A stretch of DNA of 64,000 bases from DATEDA01 sp963754305. GTDB lineage: Bacteria > Pseudomonadota > Gammaproteobacteria > Burkholderiales > SG8-39. Shown here in pieces: positions 7,856-16,727 of this stretch (the stretch's first letter is position 1; each line of letters begins with the position of its first letter). Where the stretch lies: contig CAVWFR010000043.1 in NCBI GenBank assembly GCA_963754305.1, positions 1-64,000 on the forward strand, read 5' to 3'. The translations under genes and the position numbers were made by a program. Below the pieces are notes generated by a model that had not been told where the DNA came from, made no database searches, and was given only the letters and a program-made list of their open reading frames with translations.

Positions 7856-9820
7856 TCACCGGGAAGGAAGGGACGGAGCAGGCGTCCTCCCTTCGACCTC
7901 GGCCGCCATGGAATGGAGCCACTCCTCGAGGTTGGTATAGCCGTCCCCGTCGTCGTCGCCGGAAGGATTGGAGGGCAGTATCAGGGCCCGTCTGTTCTCC
8001 GCCAGCGTCGGGAAGACGGTCGAGGTGACATAGCCCCCGGTCCTGTTCCGGGAGTCGCTCACCAGGCGGGCGTCCAGGCTGTCGCGGTGGAGGGGAAACG
8101 CCCCCACGTTGTTCAGCACCGCGTCGAAAATCCCGTCGTTGGCCGCGCTCTTGGCGACCAGTCCCTGCGGCCAGGCGCCCGGAGCGCTCACTTGAATGTG
8201 GGACTGCGAGAATCCGGACTGGTTGCTCACGAGATCCCACTGCTGGCTGTAGGAAAAGTCCGGCGCGTAGTTTCCATTCATGTAGACATGGAAGCCGGGC
8301 ACTAGTTGATCCCGAAGCAGGACCGGCTTGGGCGACCACGCCTGAGCGTTGAGCGGCCCGGTCCGGTAGTGATTGTTGTCCAGGACGAGCTCGCCCCCCG
8401 CGGCAGCGTTTTGGCGCATGTACTGGGTGGCGACGCCGCCCCAGTTGTAGACAATGTTGTTCACGAAGACGAAGGAGTTCGCCTGGGCCAGCGGCATGCG
8501 CTGATATCCGGTCAGGAGCGCGCTGTTCCGGACGAGGAGGTTGTAGTCGCTGCTGTCGGTGATCATGACCTTGCCGTTGGCGTCGTGGTACGCGCTCGTA
8601 TTGCGCAACTCGCCGGTCGCCAGGACGTGGGACCAGGTGATATCGTGGGCGCCCCACCAGGACGCCATGAGCTCGTCGGTGGACCAGGCCATCGAGACGT
8701 GGTCGATGACGATGTTGTAGGCCGTGCCGAGAGTGTTGTCGAGCATCAGGGGGAGCCGCCGGCTGGCGACGAGCCCGCCGCGCGTGCGGATGTGGTGGAC
8801 CAAGACATCGTGGGTCACGATGGCGACGCCACCGTTGATGATTGATATTCCGGGCGCGGGGGCGGTCTGGCCGGCGATCGTGAGATAGGGGTTGGCGATT
8901 GTGAGGTCCCCGCCCTCTAGGTTGATGTTGCCCGACACTTCGAAGAGGACGACGCGTGGACCGCTGGCCTCGACGGCCGCTCGGAGCGATCCGGGGCCGG
9001 AGGCGTTGAGGTTGGTGACTATATGGATGGTGCCGCCGCGGCCGGCGCGGGTGTGCATGCCGTACCCGGCGCGGCCGGGGATCACCGAGAGGTACGGGGG
9101 ATTGTCGCTCACTGTGGAGGGGATCGTCGTCGGCGTGGGGACCGTCGGCGTCGGCGTTTGAGCCGGCGTCGGTGTGGGGGTGGGGGTCGGCGTCGGTGTT
9201 TGAGTCGGGGCCGGCGTGGGGGTGGCCGCCGGTGTGGGGGTGGTCGCCGGTGTGGGGGTCGGCGTCGGTGTGGGGGTCGGCGTCGGTGGGGTCGGCGTCG
9301 GTGTGGGGGTGGCGGTCGGCGCCGGCGTGGGGGTGGCCGCCGCGCCCGTACACTTTGTCGGAGCGGGCGGTGGTGTACCGACGTAGAACCGCAACTGGCC
9401 CTGCTCGCTAATAGGCGCGCTGTAAACTACCCAGAGCTGTTTACCACCAGGAACTTTGATCGCGAGCGGCTTCTTCGGCGTGATCGTCTCGACGTTGGCG
9501 TGAAAGGTGGACGCGTCCACGGTCGATTTCACATCCAACTGCATCACCGTCATCTCGGCGTCTTTGAAGCCGGGGAATTTCGCGCAAAACTCGGGTTGGA
9601 GCAGCGAGATCGATCCGACGTCCACCGTCTGGCTCCGGAACACCTGCGGGATCTGCGACTTGCTCGTATAGCCGTAGAGACTAACCTTGGTCGTGAGGGC
9701 GACTCCGCTCGCGCTCGTCAACCCCTGCCAGAGCGATTGGACGGGAACTGTTTGGTTCTGCGCTGCCGCAGGCGCTGCGACGAGCAAGGCGACGTAGGTT
9801 AGAGCGAGTCGTTTCATCAT
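7856..9820 (-). CDS. Secreted pectate lyase-like right-handed beta-helix protein with Pro-Thr linker
   Basis: A 654-residue protein beginning MMKRLALTYVALLVAAPAAA, a clear signal peptide; upstream GGGGAAAA serves as ribosome-binding site. Residues about 20-150 form an N-terminal domain of unknown function. Residues about 160-235 are a Pro-Thr linker (TPTPTP repeats). The rest is a right-handed parallel beta-helix of the pectate lyase superfamily, with GGTIHIVTNLN, SIINGGVAIVTHDVLVHHI and DHVSMAWSTDE. The C-terminus has DDDGDGYTNLEEWL, a calcium-binding dockerin or thrombospondin-type-3-like loop. It probably cleaves uronic-acid polysaccharide outside the cell. It is the only intact member of the damaged polysaccharide locus at 5.9-10.8 kb. 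Confidence 0.85.
   Translation of the reverse strand: MMKRLALTYVALLVAAPAAAQNQTVPVQSLWQGLTSASGVALTTKVSLYGYTSKSQIPQVFRSQTVDVGSISLLQPEFCAKFPGFKDAEMTVMQLDVKSTVDASTFHANVETITPKKPLAIKVPGGKQLWVVYSAPISEQGQLRFYVGTPPPAPTKCTGAAATPTPAPTATPTPTPTPPTPTPTPTPTPTPATTPTPAATPTPAPTQTPTPTPTPTPTPAQTPTPTVPTPTTIPSTVSDNPPYLSVIPGRAGYGMHTRAGRGGTIHIVTNLNASGPGSLRAAVEASGPRVVLFEVSGNINLEGGDLTIANPYLTIAGQTAPAPGISIINGGVAIVTHDVLVHHIRTRGGLVASRRLPLMLDNTLGTAYNIVIDHVSMAWSTDELMASWWGAHDITWSHVLATGELRNTSAYHDANGKVMITDSSDYNLLVRNSALLTGYQRMPLAQANSFVFVNNIVYNWGGVATQYMRQNAAAGGELVLDNNHYRTGPLNAQAWSPKPVLLRDQLVPGFHVYMNGNYAPDFSYSQQWDLVSNQSGFSQSHIQVSAPGAWPQGLVAKSAANDGIFDAVLNNVGAFPLHRDSLDARLVSDSRNRTGGYVTSTVFPTLAENRRALILPSNPSGDDDGDGYTNLEEWLHSMAAEVEGRTPAPSLPSR
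9150..9350 (-). repeat. Low-complexity Pro-Thr codon repeat in the pectate lyase-like gene
   Basis: About 200 bases of degenerate hexamer repeat on the minus strand encode alternating Thr-Pro (with Ala and Gln). It is an extended interdomain linker, not a non-coding array. Such DNA is prone to slippage, so the linker length may vary between isolates or assemblies. Confidence 0.85.
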
Positions 9821-10417
9821 GTTGGTTTTTTCCCCATAGATCCGTATGCATTTGCTGCTCCGCCATAGGGCCGGGGCAGGTGACCGTGCGAATCGTTCGT
9901 GCTACTGCGCCCTATAATGTAGGGTCGAGGCGGCTATGACGATGTCATTACACGCGGGGTGCTAGTTTGCGTCAAGTGTTGCCAAGTGGCCACAGCGCAT
10001 TCATGTGTGACGAAATGCCGGTCTGATAGGTCGAGCCCATTGCCGGCCAGTATGACACACGCATATTGACAATGCGGGTCTGAGAGGCGATGGCATCGAC
10101 ACACTCCAGCGCTCTGGCCGGCGGGTGACGTTTTGTCCAACAGAAGCCGGGGCCGCTCGCCCACAAGGCCTATGAACGTTATCGGGACGACCTGCTCGCC
10201 GAGCTCGTCGGCGGCGGCCCGGTGTCCGTGCGGGCATCGGCGATCGATGCGATCGTCGCGGTCCCGGGTGAAACGGCCTCCTCAATCTTGATCGTCGACG
10301 GCCGGGAAATCCGCGTAGTCGGGCGACGCTCCCGAACTCGCCCGAACATCGGAGGAAACATACATGGCCCATGTAGATGGGGTGATCCTCGATACCGGCG
10401 CGAAGTCCGCGAGTAGA
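9821..10417. other. No assignable gene (about 600 bases)
   Basis: No family was recognised on either strand. One plus-strand stretch (about 10160-10350) reads without stops, including YRDDLLAEL and ILIVDGREIRVVG, and could be a fragment of an unknown gene. It lacks a start with a ribosome-binding site and changes character after 10350. The upstream part (9821-9930) is the promoter region of the pectate lyase-like gene. Confidence 0.4.
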
Positions 10418-10790
10418 TCAAAAGGTGGCGGGTTCTTCGTCCGGATCCACCGTGAATCGACGCGTCCGGCTGGTCTGGGTTCCAGCTGCGTTAGTGACTT
10501 GCACCCGCCAGATGTACTTGCCCGGCGGCAGCACTTCGTGCCAATTCATCCAGTTCTGGTCGAGACCCCGACTCTTGACCTGTCCATCCGGGTAGGTGAG
10601 GGTGACCACGTACCGCGCGTCGGAGCTCAGGTCGGGCAGCTGAAATCGGGCGGGCTTTGCTCGACCGACGCGCACTCGGCGGGCCTTACGGGCGCCGCAA
10701 GCACGTCGCTCGTCACCATCCAGTCCGGTGTCTTGCCCGGCGTGCATGCCGCAGCCTGGGGCGCAAACGGCAAGCCCGCGGCCAGGGCGT
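10418..10790 (-). pseudogene. N-terminal fragment of a secreted heparinase-like polysaccharide lyase
   Basis: Two minus-strand frames join. The first gives the tail of a signal peptide (GLPFAPQAAAC) and CASVEQSPPDFSCP. After a shift near 10640 the second gives DLSSDARYVVTLTYPDG, GLDQNWMNWHEVLPPGKYIW and RRFTVDPDEEPATF. The pattern QSPPDFSWP...YTLQL...NWYNW...PGTYRWRV is typical of the beta-sandwich N-terminal domain of heparinase II/III-like or alginate lyases. The catalytic alpha/alpha barrel is missing. The upstream side is cut by the IS256 element at about 10790. Confidence 0.55.
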
Positions 10791-11890
10791 GAGCTTCAGC
10801 CGATTGACGGTGAAGGTCTCCTCCAGCCCCTCGAGCAGGCTCGCCGCGGCGTCGGTGTACTCGGTCTTGAGCCAGACGGCCTGCTGCTTCAGTTTCGCGA
10901 TCCCGTCCTTCTCGGAGAGCTTGTAGGCGGCGTGCATCACGGCTCTCACCTGCGCGGCGATTGGCTTCGTTCGGGAGCCGCTCGGTGACGTTTCGCATCT
11001 TGTGCGATGCGACAACGCTGCACGCTTGCCTGGTCGCCGAAGAACTTCTCGATCGCCGCGCGCAGCGCTTTGGAGCCGTCGATGACGCACAGCCGCACCC
11101 GATCCGGACCGATCCCGCGCTCGATGAGGCTCGAGAGCAGGTCCTTGGCCACCTGCGCGTTCTCGCTCGAACCCTGCTTGAGCCCCAGCAGATGCTTGCT
11201 TCCCTCGGCATCGACGCCGACGGCGGCCAGGATGTGGTGACGGTCGACGATGATGCCGTCGATCCAGACGGCCAGGATGTCGAGCTCGTCAAAGCGACGG
11301 CCCATCAGCGGCCTCGAGCTCATCTCTGGAGGCCCGAATGAACCGCCGCGACACCGAGCTCTTGGCGATGCCCACCGTGCCGGCCATGCGCGGCAGCACC
11401 TCGGCGTACTGGCGCGTCGAGACGCCTCGGACCAGGATGTCGCGGATGCGCTCGCCGAGCCGCGGCTCGGCCTGCAGCCGCTCGTAGACCGGAATCGCCA
11501 CTTCCTTGTCGCGAGCGGCTCGGCTGCGAAGACGCGGACGCCTGACCGCAAGCTTCCTCTCGGCCAAGACGACACGCCCCGGCTGGCTGCCATGCCAGAG
11601 CACTTCGCCCATCCGCCGACCCGGATGCTTGGCCCCAGCAAGCTCCTGCGCCGAGAGCACCAGCAGCTGCTCGACAAACCCGCGTGCGGCCTCGCTCATC
11701 AGCTCGTTGATGCTCGTCCGCGCGTTCTCGATGAGCTCCAGCATCGGCAGCTGTCAGCGCCTGGCCCTGATCGGCGAAGGCGGCGCGCACCGCGCGAGCG
11801 ACGTCCTCTCGCCCAACGACGGCCAGTCGCGGTCTCCTGCCAGCGGGGTTTCCCGTACGATCCTTCGATGAGACCCGCTATTCGCATCTA
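10790..11890 (-). mobile_element. IS256-family transposase, frameshifted and 3'-truncated
   Basis: Minus-strand frames together encode a mutator-type DDE transposase. The N-terminal part is from about 11744 (MLELIENARTSINELMSEAA, VRRPRLRSRAARD, YAEVLPRMAGTVGIAKSSVS). The central catalytic part is at 11292-10990 (LDILAVWIDGIIVDRHHILA, GLKQGSSENAQVAKDL, VRLCVIDGSKALRAAI). A C-terminal part LEGLEETFTVNRLKLTP breaks off at about 10790. Shifts near 11290, 10990 and 11740 disrupt it. It differs from the second IS256-type transposase at 12132-13313 in sequence, so they are not two copies of one element. Its loss of the 3' end coincides with the heparinase fragment. Confidence 0.75.
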
Positions 11891-12131
11891 CTTACTGTAT
11901 CAATAGGTTATGTTGCAAGCCCCACGCGCCACATGCATGGAATGGCATCTCTTCGAAACTGTCCTGCCCGCTCCAGGCACGGTGTGTAACTTCGATGACA
12001 CAGGCCCCTAGCGGCCCTAGCGGCGATCGCGTTCAAGGGTATGCCGTTAGGACGACCTCTGGACGAACTTCCCGGTCGTGTCCCGTGACGTGGTGTACGA
12101 GTCGTGGTTCTCGTAAGGTCGGGAACGTTGC

Positions 12132-13313
12132 TCAGCTCATCACGGCGGAGAGCCTCGCGGGCTGATTGTCGCCGAGTGCCTGCAAGCCTTCAAGCTGCAG
12201 GTAACGACGCTGCAGTTGCCACTCGTCGTTCTGCTCGAGCAGCAGCGCTCCGACCAGGCGCACGATCGCCGCTTCGTTCTGGAAGATGCCCACGACGTCG
12301 GTCCGGCGCTTGATCTCGGCATTGAGCCGCTCCAGCGGGTTGGTCGAATGAATCTGCAGTCGATGCGCCTTCGGGAGGGCTCAGATGCGCCAGGACGTCG
12401 GCTTCCGACCTATCCATCAGCGCCCGGATCTTCGGGAAGCGTTCTTGAAGCTGATCGGCGACCGCACGCCACTGCCGGCGGGCGTCAAGCTCGCTCTCCT
12501 GCGCAAAGACCGTGCGGATCAGGGCGGCGACCATCTGCGTTGGCCCTTCGGGACGTGGGCCAGGGCGTTTCGCATGAAGTGCACCCGGCAGCGTTGAGCG
12601 GTTGCCTTCAGAACCTTGGCTACGGCGGCCTTCAGGCCCTCGTGGGCATCGGCGATCACCAGCTTCACCCCGCGCAAGCCCCGACGGGTCAACGAGCGCA
12701 GGAAGTCCGTCCAGAACGGCTCGGCTTCCGAGGCGCCGACGCTCATGCCCAGGACCTCGCGTTGGCCGTCGGTGTTCACCGCGACGGCGATTATCACCGC
12801 CACTGAGACGATCCTCCCGGCTTCGCGCACCTTCACGTAGGTCGCGTCGATCCACAGATACGGCCAGTCGCCTTCGATCGGGCGATTCAGGAACGCACCC
12901 ACCCGCTCGTCGATCTCGGCGCACAGCCGCGAGACCTGGCTCTTCGAGATCCCGCTCATCCCCATCGCCTTGACGAACTCATCGACCGAGCGGGTCGACA
13001 CGCCGTGCACATAGGCTTCCTGAATCACCGCCGCCAAGGCGTTCTCGGCGGTCCGGCGCGGTTCCAGGAACCCGGGGAAGTAGCTCCCCGATCGCGGCTT
13101 CGGGATCTTCAGATCGACACTCCCGGCGCGGGTGTCCCAGGGCCGGTCGCGGTAGCCGTTGCGGCTGTTGGCCCGCTCGGGGCTTCGTTCGCCGAAGGCG
13201 GCTCCGCAGCGGCCCTCGATATCCATCTCCATCATGCGCTGGGCAACGTACTGGATCATCTCGCGCAGCAGGTCCGAATCGGCCCCCTTCTCAGCGAGCT
13301 CGGCCAGTGCCAT
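12132..13313 (-). pseudogene. IS256-family transposase (mutator type), frameshifted
   Basis: An almost complete transposase read in three frames. 13313-12520 carries SRNGYRDRPWDTRAGSVDLK, IPKPRSGSYFPGFLEPRR, STRSVDEFVKAMGMSGISKS, the catalytic WPYLWIDATYVKVREAG and LVIADAHEGLKAAVAKV. The frame then shifts to MVAALIRTVFAQESELDARR and shifts again to HSTNPLERLNAEIKRRTDVV, ending LGDNQPARLSAVMS at the stop 12132-12134. The DDE domain order is normal for IS256 (Asp in WIDAT, Asp in VIADAHEG, Glu in NPLERLN). Two indels make it inactive as read. Sequence flanking both ends recurs at 14255-14520. Confidence 0.85.
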
Positions 13314-13485
13314 AGTGGGAACGATGGACCCCTTCGGGGCCGCCGCCGGGATCAGCGCTTCGCTTCGCCTACGGCTCCGCTACGCGCCGATCCCGGCGAT
13401 CCTTCGTACACCACTTGCCGGGACGCTAACTCTGCGCCTAAACTAGTCGTAGGGGGGGGGAACGGAGCTTCATGGGTAGATTGCC

Positions 13486-14115
13486 ATGAGGATTTTGATC
13501 GCCGACGACCATCCGGTCCTGCGGCAGGGTTTGAAGCAGATCCTCTCCTCCGATCTAGAGGCGGCTGTTGTCGGTGAGGCAACCACCGGCGACGAGGCGC
13601 TCGAGCTGGCCCGCAAGCTCGAGTGGGATCTCGCCATCGTCGACTTCTCCATGCCGGGTCGAAACGGGTTCGATCTGCTCGGCGACTTGAGACGGGAGTT
13701 CCCGGATCGGCCCGTGCTCATCCTGAGCATGCACGCCGAAGGCCTACATGCGTCGCGGGTGTTGAGGGAAGGAGGCGCCGGCTACGTCAGCAAGGAAACT
13801 GCGCCGCAGGAGCTGACCAAAGCCATCAAGAAAGTCGCCAGCGGCGGCAAGTATGTCAGCGAAACGCTGGCCGAGATTCTTGCATTCGAACTGGCGAGCG
13901 ATGCGCAAAAGCCGCCGCACGAGAGGTTGTCGGATCGTGAGTATCGCGTCATGTGGCTGCTGGCCAGCGGCAAGCAGATCAACGAGATCGCGACGGAGAT
14001 GGAGCTACGCCCGACGACGGTGAGCACGTATCGTGCGCGCATCTTCAAGAAGCTCGGGCTCAGCAACACTGCGGAGCTGGTGCGCTACGCCATCCGGCAG
14101 CAGCTCGTAGGGTGA
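13486..14115 (+). CDS. NarL/LuxR-family response regulator
   Basis: A 209-residue two-component regulator. The receiver domain (1-120) has the acidic pair DDH at 7-9, the phospho-acceptor Asp53 in DFSMPG and Lys103 in YVSKE. The C-terminal LuxR-type helix-turn-helix (about 145-205) contains LSDREYRVMWLLASGKQINE. It should bind DNA on phosphorylation by a NarX-type kinase, such as the one at 14877. It is a paralogue of the regulator at 15696, with the same length and the same ending QLVG. The start ATG is at 13486; an IS256-derived segment lies directly upstream and another separates it from the kinase gene. Confidence 0.92.
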   Translation: MRILIADDHPVLRQGLKQILSSDLEAAVVGEATTGDEALELARKLEWDLAIVDFSMPGRNGFDLLGDLRREFPDRPVLILSMHAEGLHASRVLREGGAGYVSKETAPQELTKAIKKVASGGKYVSETLAEILAFELASDAQKPPHERLSDREYRVMWLLASGKQINEIATEMELRPTTVSTYRARIFKKLGLSNTAELVRYAIRQQLVG

Positions 14116-14254
14116 TTCCGGCTCGGCGCCCCGCTATCGGGCGCTTGGATTGCCCCTGAAACGGCGCTACCGCCAATCACGTTCCCCGGCGTGTGATTAT
14201 ATGAGACGTGCTTCTCGGAAGGCCAGGTTGTGTTGGCCGCCGATTAGAGCAGAT

Positions 14255-14520
14255 AGCCGAGGGGCTGATTGTCGCCGCACGCCTGCAAGCCTTCAGCGGC
14301 AGGGCCCTTCCCAGCGAGCGCGGCCGAGTGGTGTCGTTGGTCTGGTCATCCTGTGTCCCCTCAGGTCAGGTAAATGGTGTGGCAATCAACCTTACCGGAG
14401 AACCACGATCGCCCACTCTGGGGGCGCGTTGCCGGGATCAGCGCTCCGCTTCGCCTCCGGCTCCGCTACGCGCCGATCCCGCATCCTTGGTGCAACCGCT
14501 TCCCGGGACGTCAAGCTCCC
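14255..14520. repeat. Internally deleted IS256-like remnant
   Basis: 14265-14300 (GGCTGATTGTCGCCG, then GCCTGCAAGCCTTCA) nearly matches the 3' end of the IS256 transposase at 12160-12200. 14435-14515 (GCCGGGATCAGCGCT, then CTCCGCTACGCGCCGATCCC) matches the sequence upstream of that transposase at 13345-13430. The middle of the transposase is missing. The two parts are in the same order and orientation as in the larger element, so this is a deleted copy or a short non-autonomous relative. Confidence 0.6.
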
Positions 14521-14876
14521 GCGTTCGGAGCCGCAACAGCTTGGATTCTCACCAGGTTACTTGCCATCATGCGCCGGGAGTGGAACCCTGTCTCGCTTCC
14601 GGATGGGGATCCCCTCCGTTCCATGCGGCACCAAGAAGGACAGCAGCCATCCGTCCTTTGGGCTATGTCGTGACCGCATTTGCGTTACCGGAGCTGTGCT
14701 AAAGGGAACGACAAACGGAACGGGGCATCGCCATTGGCGCCTTGAAGGGTTCAGTCAACCGATCCGAGCACGCGGCGGTCTTCGCAGGCGTCTCGTCGCG
14801 CCCGGCTTGGCTGGGTGCGGGCGGCCGGGGAGGAGAGCCCCTTGAGCGGACCGTGGAAGGGACAGCGGAGACGTTG
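14521..14876. other. No gene seen; upstream region of the histidine kinase
   Basis: No convincing coding frame. The longer frame running into the kinase from 14742 lacks kinase-like sequence before the ATG at 14877 and is taken as leader. Any promoter for the kinase-regulator pair would lie here; no specific site is claimed. Confidence 0.5.
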
Positions 14877-15686
14877 ATGAGCGACGCTCCAAAGCTCCAC
14901 ATCCTTTCGGTCGATGACAAACCGAGGAGCCTGTATGCCCTGAAGGAGCTACCGGAAACGCCGGAGCAGAGCCCGCTGGCGCAATCCGGCGAGGAAGGCC
15001 TGCGGTATGCGGGCGCCGAGGAACGCTTGAGCCGGTCCGAGGAACAATTGCGTAGGCTCGCCGGTTACCTCATCACGGTGCGCGAGGAGGAGCGAACGCA
15101 TATCGCGCGCGAGATCCACGACGAACTCGGCCAGCTGTTGACCGGACTCAAGATGGAGGTGGCGTGGCTTGCCAAGCGGCTGAGGGCCGACCAGAGGCTC
15201 CTCCGCGAGAAGACCGACTCGATGTCTCAACTGATCGACGCCGCGGTCTCGACGGTACGCAAGATCGCCACCGGCCTCCGGCCCGAGGTGCTTGACCACA
15301 TGGGCCTGGTCGCAGCAGTCGGCTGGCAGGCGAAGGAATTCCAGAAGCGCACCGGAATCCGTTGCCAGGTGAAATTGCCGCCGGAAACCGCGAAGCTGGG
15401 TTTGGATCCGTCCATTGCCGCGTTCCGGATCTTCCAGGAAATCCTGACCAACGTGGTGCGGCATTCCCACGCCACCAGGGTCGACATCTGTTTGGGAGTC
15501 TCGAGAGACTGCCTCAGCCTCGAGGTCGCCGACAACGGCGTCGGCATCTCCGTCAGTGAGGTGGACGGAAAGCAATCTCTTGGCGTGCTCGGCATGCGGG
15601 AACGCGCGCTGCTCGTGGGTGGAGAAGTCAGGATCAGCGGCGCCCCGGGCCAGGGGACCAAGGTCATCGTGTCGATTCCGATCTGA
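14877..15686 (+). CDS. NarX/UhpB-type sensor histidine kinase with remnant receiver N-terminus
   Basis: A 269-residue soluble kinase from the ATG at 14877. Residues 8-45 (HILSVDDKPRSLYALKEL, then SGEEGLRYA) match only the first third of a receiver domain. The chain then goes straight into a coiled segment and the HisKA_3 dimerisation domain with the phospho-accepting His81 (REIHDELGQLLTG). The HATPase domain follows, with an N-box FQEILTNVVRHSHA, a G-box DNGVGI and GVLGMRERA. There is no transmembrane segment, so the signal is probably internal or comes through a partner. It is followed 9 bases later by its likely partner regulator at 15696. Confidence 0.9.
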   Translation: MSDAPKLHILSVDDKPRSLYALKELPETPEQSPLAQSGEEGLRYAGAEERLSRSEEQLRRLAGYLITVREEERTHIAREIHDELGQLLTGLKMEVAWLAKRLRADQRLLREKTDSMSQLIDAAVSTVRKIATGLRPEVLDHMGLVAAVGWQAKEFQKRTGIRCQVKLPPETAKLGLDPSIAAFRIFQEILTNVVRHSHATRVDICLGVSRDCLSLEVADNGVGISVSEVDGKQSLGVLGMRERALLVGGEVRISGAPGQGTKVIVSIPI

Positions 15687-15695
15687 CGGCGCGCC

Positions 15696-16325
15696 ATGAA
15701 GATCCTTATCGCGGATGATCATCCGGTCGTGCGGCGGGGGTTGCGGCAGATGTTTGCTGAGGAAGCGGACCTGACCATTTGTGCGGAGGCGCGCAACGGG
15801 CCGGAGCTGCTCGATCTGGCCAAGCGCATCGCGTGGGACGTCGCCGTGCTGGACTACAACATGCCCGGAAAGACCGGGCTGGAGCTGCTGAAGCAGCTGC
15901 AGCGACGGTACCCCGGTCGTCCGATCCTCCTTCTGAGCATGTATCCAGAGGACATGTATGCCGTGCGCGCATTGAAGGCCGGTGCGGCCGGCTATCTGAC
16001 GAAGGAGTCCGCCCCGGAAGAGCTCATCCGCGCCGTCAGGAAGGTGGCAAGAGGAGGGCGGTACGTCACCACCTCGCTGGGCGAGAAGATGGCGCTAGAG
16101 CTGGAGGGCAAGCGCGGTGGGCTGCCGCACGAGGGCCTTTCGGATCGCGAGTTCCAGATCCTGTGGATGATCGCCTCCGGCAGGGCGAGCCGCCAGATCG
16201 CACAGGAGCTGTGCCTGAGCCCGAACACGGTCAGCAGCTACCGCACCCGGATCCTGCGAAAGATGAAGATGAAGAGCAACGCCGAGCTGATGCGGTACGC
16301 CTTCAAGTATCAGCTGGTGGGGTGA
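15696..16325 (+). CDS. NarL/LuxR-family response regulator
   Basis: A 209-residue regulator with a receiver domain (DDH 7-9, phospho-acceptor Asp53 in LDYNMPG, Lys103 in YLTKE) and a C-terminal LuxR-type helix-turn-helix (LSDREFQILWMIASGRASR, LSPNTVSSYRTRIL). It starts 9 bases after the kinase stop, so the two are surely co-transcribed. It is similar in length and layout to the regulator at 13486; the pair probably arose by duplication around the kinase. Targets cannot be predicted from the sequence. Confidence 0.93.
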   Translation: MKILIADDHPVVRRGLRQMFAEEADLTICAEARNGPELLDLAKRIAWDVAVLDYNMPGKTGLELLKQLQRRYPGRPILLLSMYPEDMYAVRALKAGAAGYLTKESAPEELIRAVRKVARGGRYVTTSLGEKMALELEGKRGGLPHEGLSDREFQILWMIASGRASRQIAQELCLSPNTVSSYRTRILRKMKMKSNAELMRYAFKYQLVG

Positions 16326-16442
16326 TCGATACCGTCGCGGCCTCCGGCAGGTCATCGAATCGGCTGACCTCGCTCTGCCAGGCGGCCCACCGGTCGCTTG
16401 GTCGCTACGCCGACGGGATTTGCCCGCCAGCCGCGAATCACT

Positions 16443-16463
16443 GTAAGCGTCCGGTCTGGGCCG
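16443..16463 (+). repeat. Solo copy of the IS66 terminal inverted repeat
   Basis: The 21 bases from 16443 (GTAAGCGTCCGGTCTGGGCC and one more) are identical to the left terminus of the IS66 element at 17906. No transposase follows. It is a trace of a second IS66 insertion or of a rearrangement that moved one end. Confidence 0.65.
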
Positions 16464-16587
16464 ATACTCACCGGATAGCGCGCCGCGACGTCCACGTGCC
16501 GGTCGCGTTTGCACTACGGCTGTATCCTCGGCGAGGAGCAGTCCTCTCAGCGAATTGGTAAGGAGAAATCGCGAATCGCTTGACCGC

Positions 16588-16631
16588 CTACGAACCAGGG
16601 GTCGTCGGCTCAAATCCCGCCGGGCGCGCCA
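16588..16631 (+). other. 3' half of tRNA-Arg (ACG-type), likely integrase attachment site
   Basis: From the anticodon loop (CTACGAA) to the terminal CCA, this 44-base stretch resembles the 3' half of tRNA-Arg genes with an ACG anticodon: anticodon-stem CCAGG, a T-arm with CTCAAATCC, and the acceptor strand CGGGCGC followed by GCCA. No matching 5' half lies upstream, and the T-stem holds a mismatch. Tyrosine integrases commonly leave such a tRNA 3' half as a direct-repeat attachment site, and an integrase tail lies about 100 bases away. Confidence 0.6.
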
Positions 16632-16727
16632 GAATTCCTGCGTAGACTCAGTCCGCGTGGAAGAGCCACTAGGTTGCCCCTTCAAGCCGCACGCAGCTTC
16701 AGCACCGTCAGCGCGGGCAGCGAGCGA

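Noticed and set aside
9150..9350. Short tandem repeats that might be a CRISPR-like array
   Set aside because: The repeat unit is a hexamer in frame with a Pro-Thr linker of the pectate lyase-like protein; there are no spacers.
7698..9353. A 551-codon minus-strand frame rich in His, Asp and Arg
   Set aside because: It is an out-of-frame shadow of the pectate lyase-like gene, created by its repeat and GC content.
10222..10416. Plus-strand frame with ILIVDGREIRVVG
   Set aside because: Possibly part of an unknown gene, but without a start, family or clean end; reported only as part of the gene-free interval.
16440..16631. A complete tRNA or tmRNA ending at 16631
   Set aside because: No 5' acceptor strand or D-arm pairs with the 3' half within a plausible distance, so only a tRNA 3' half is claimed.
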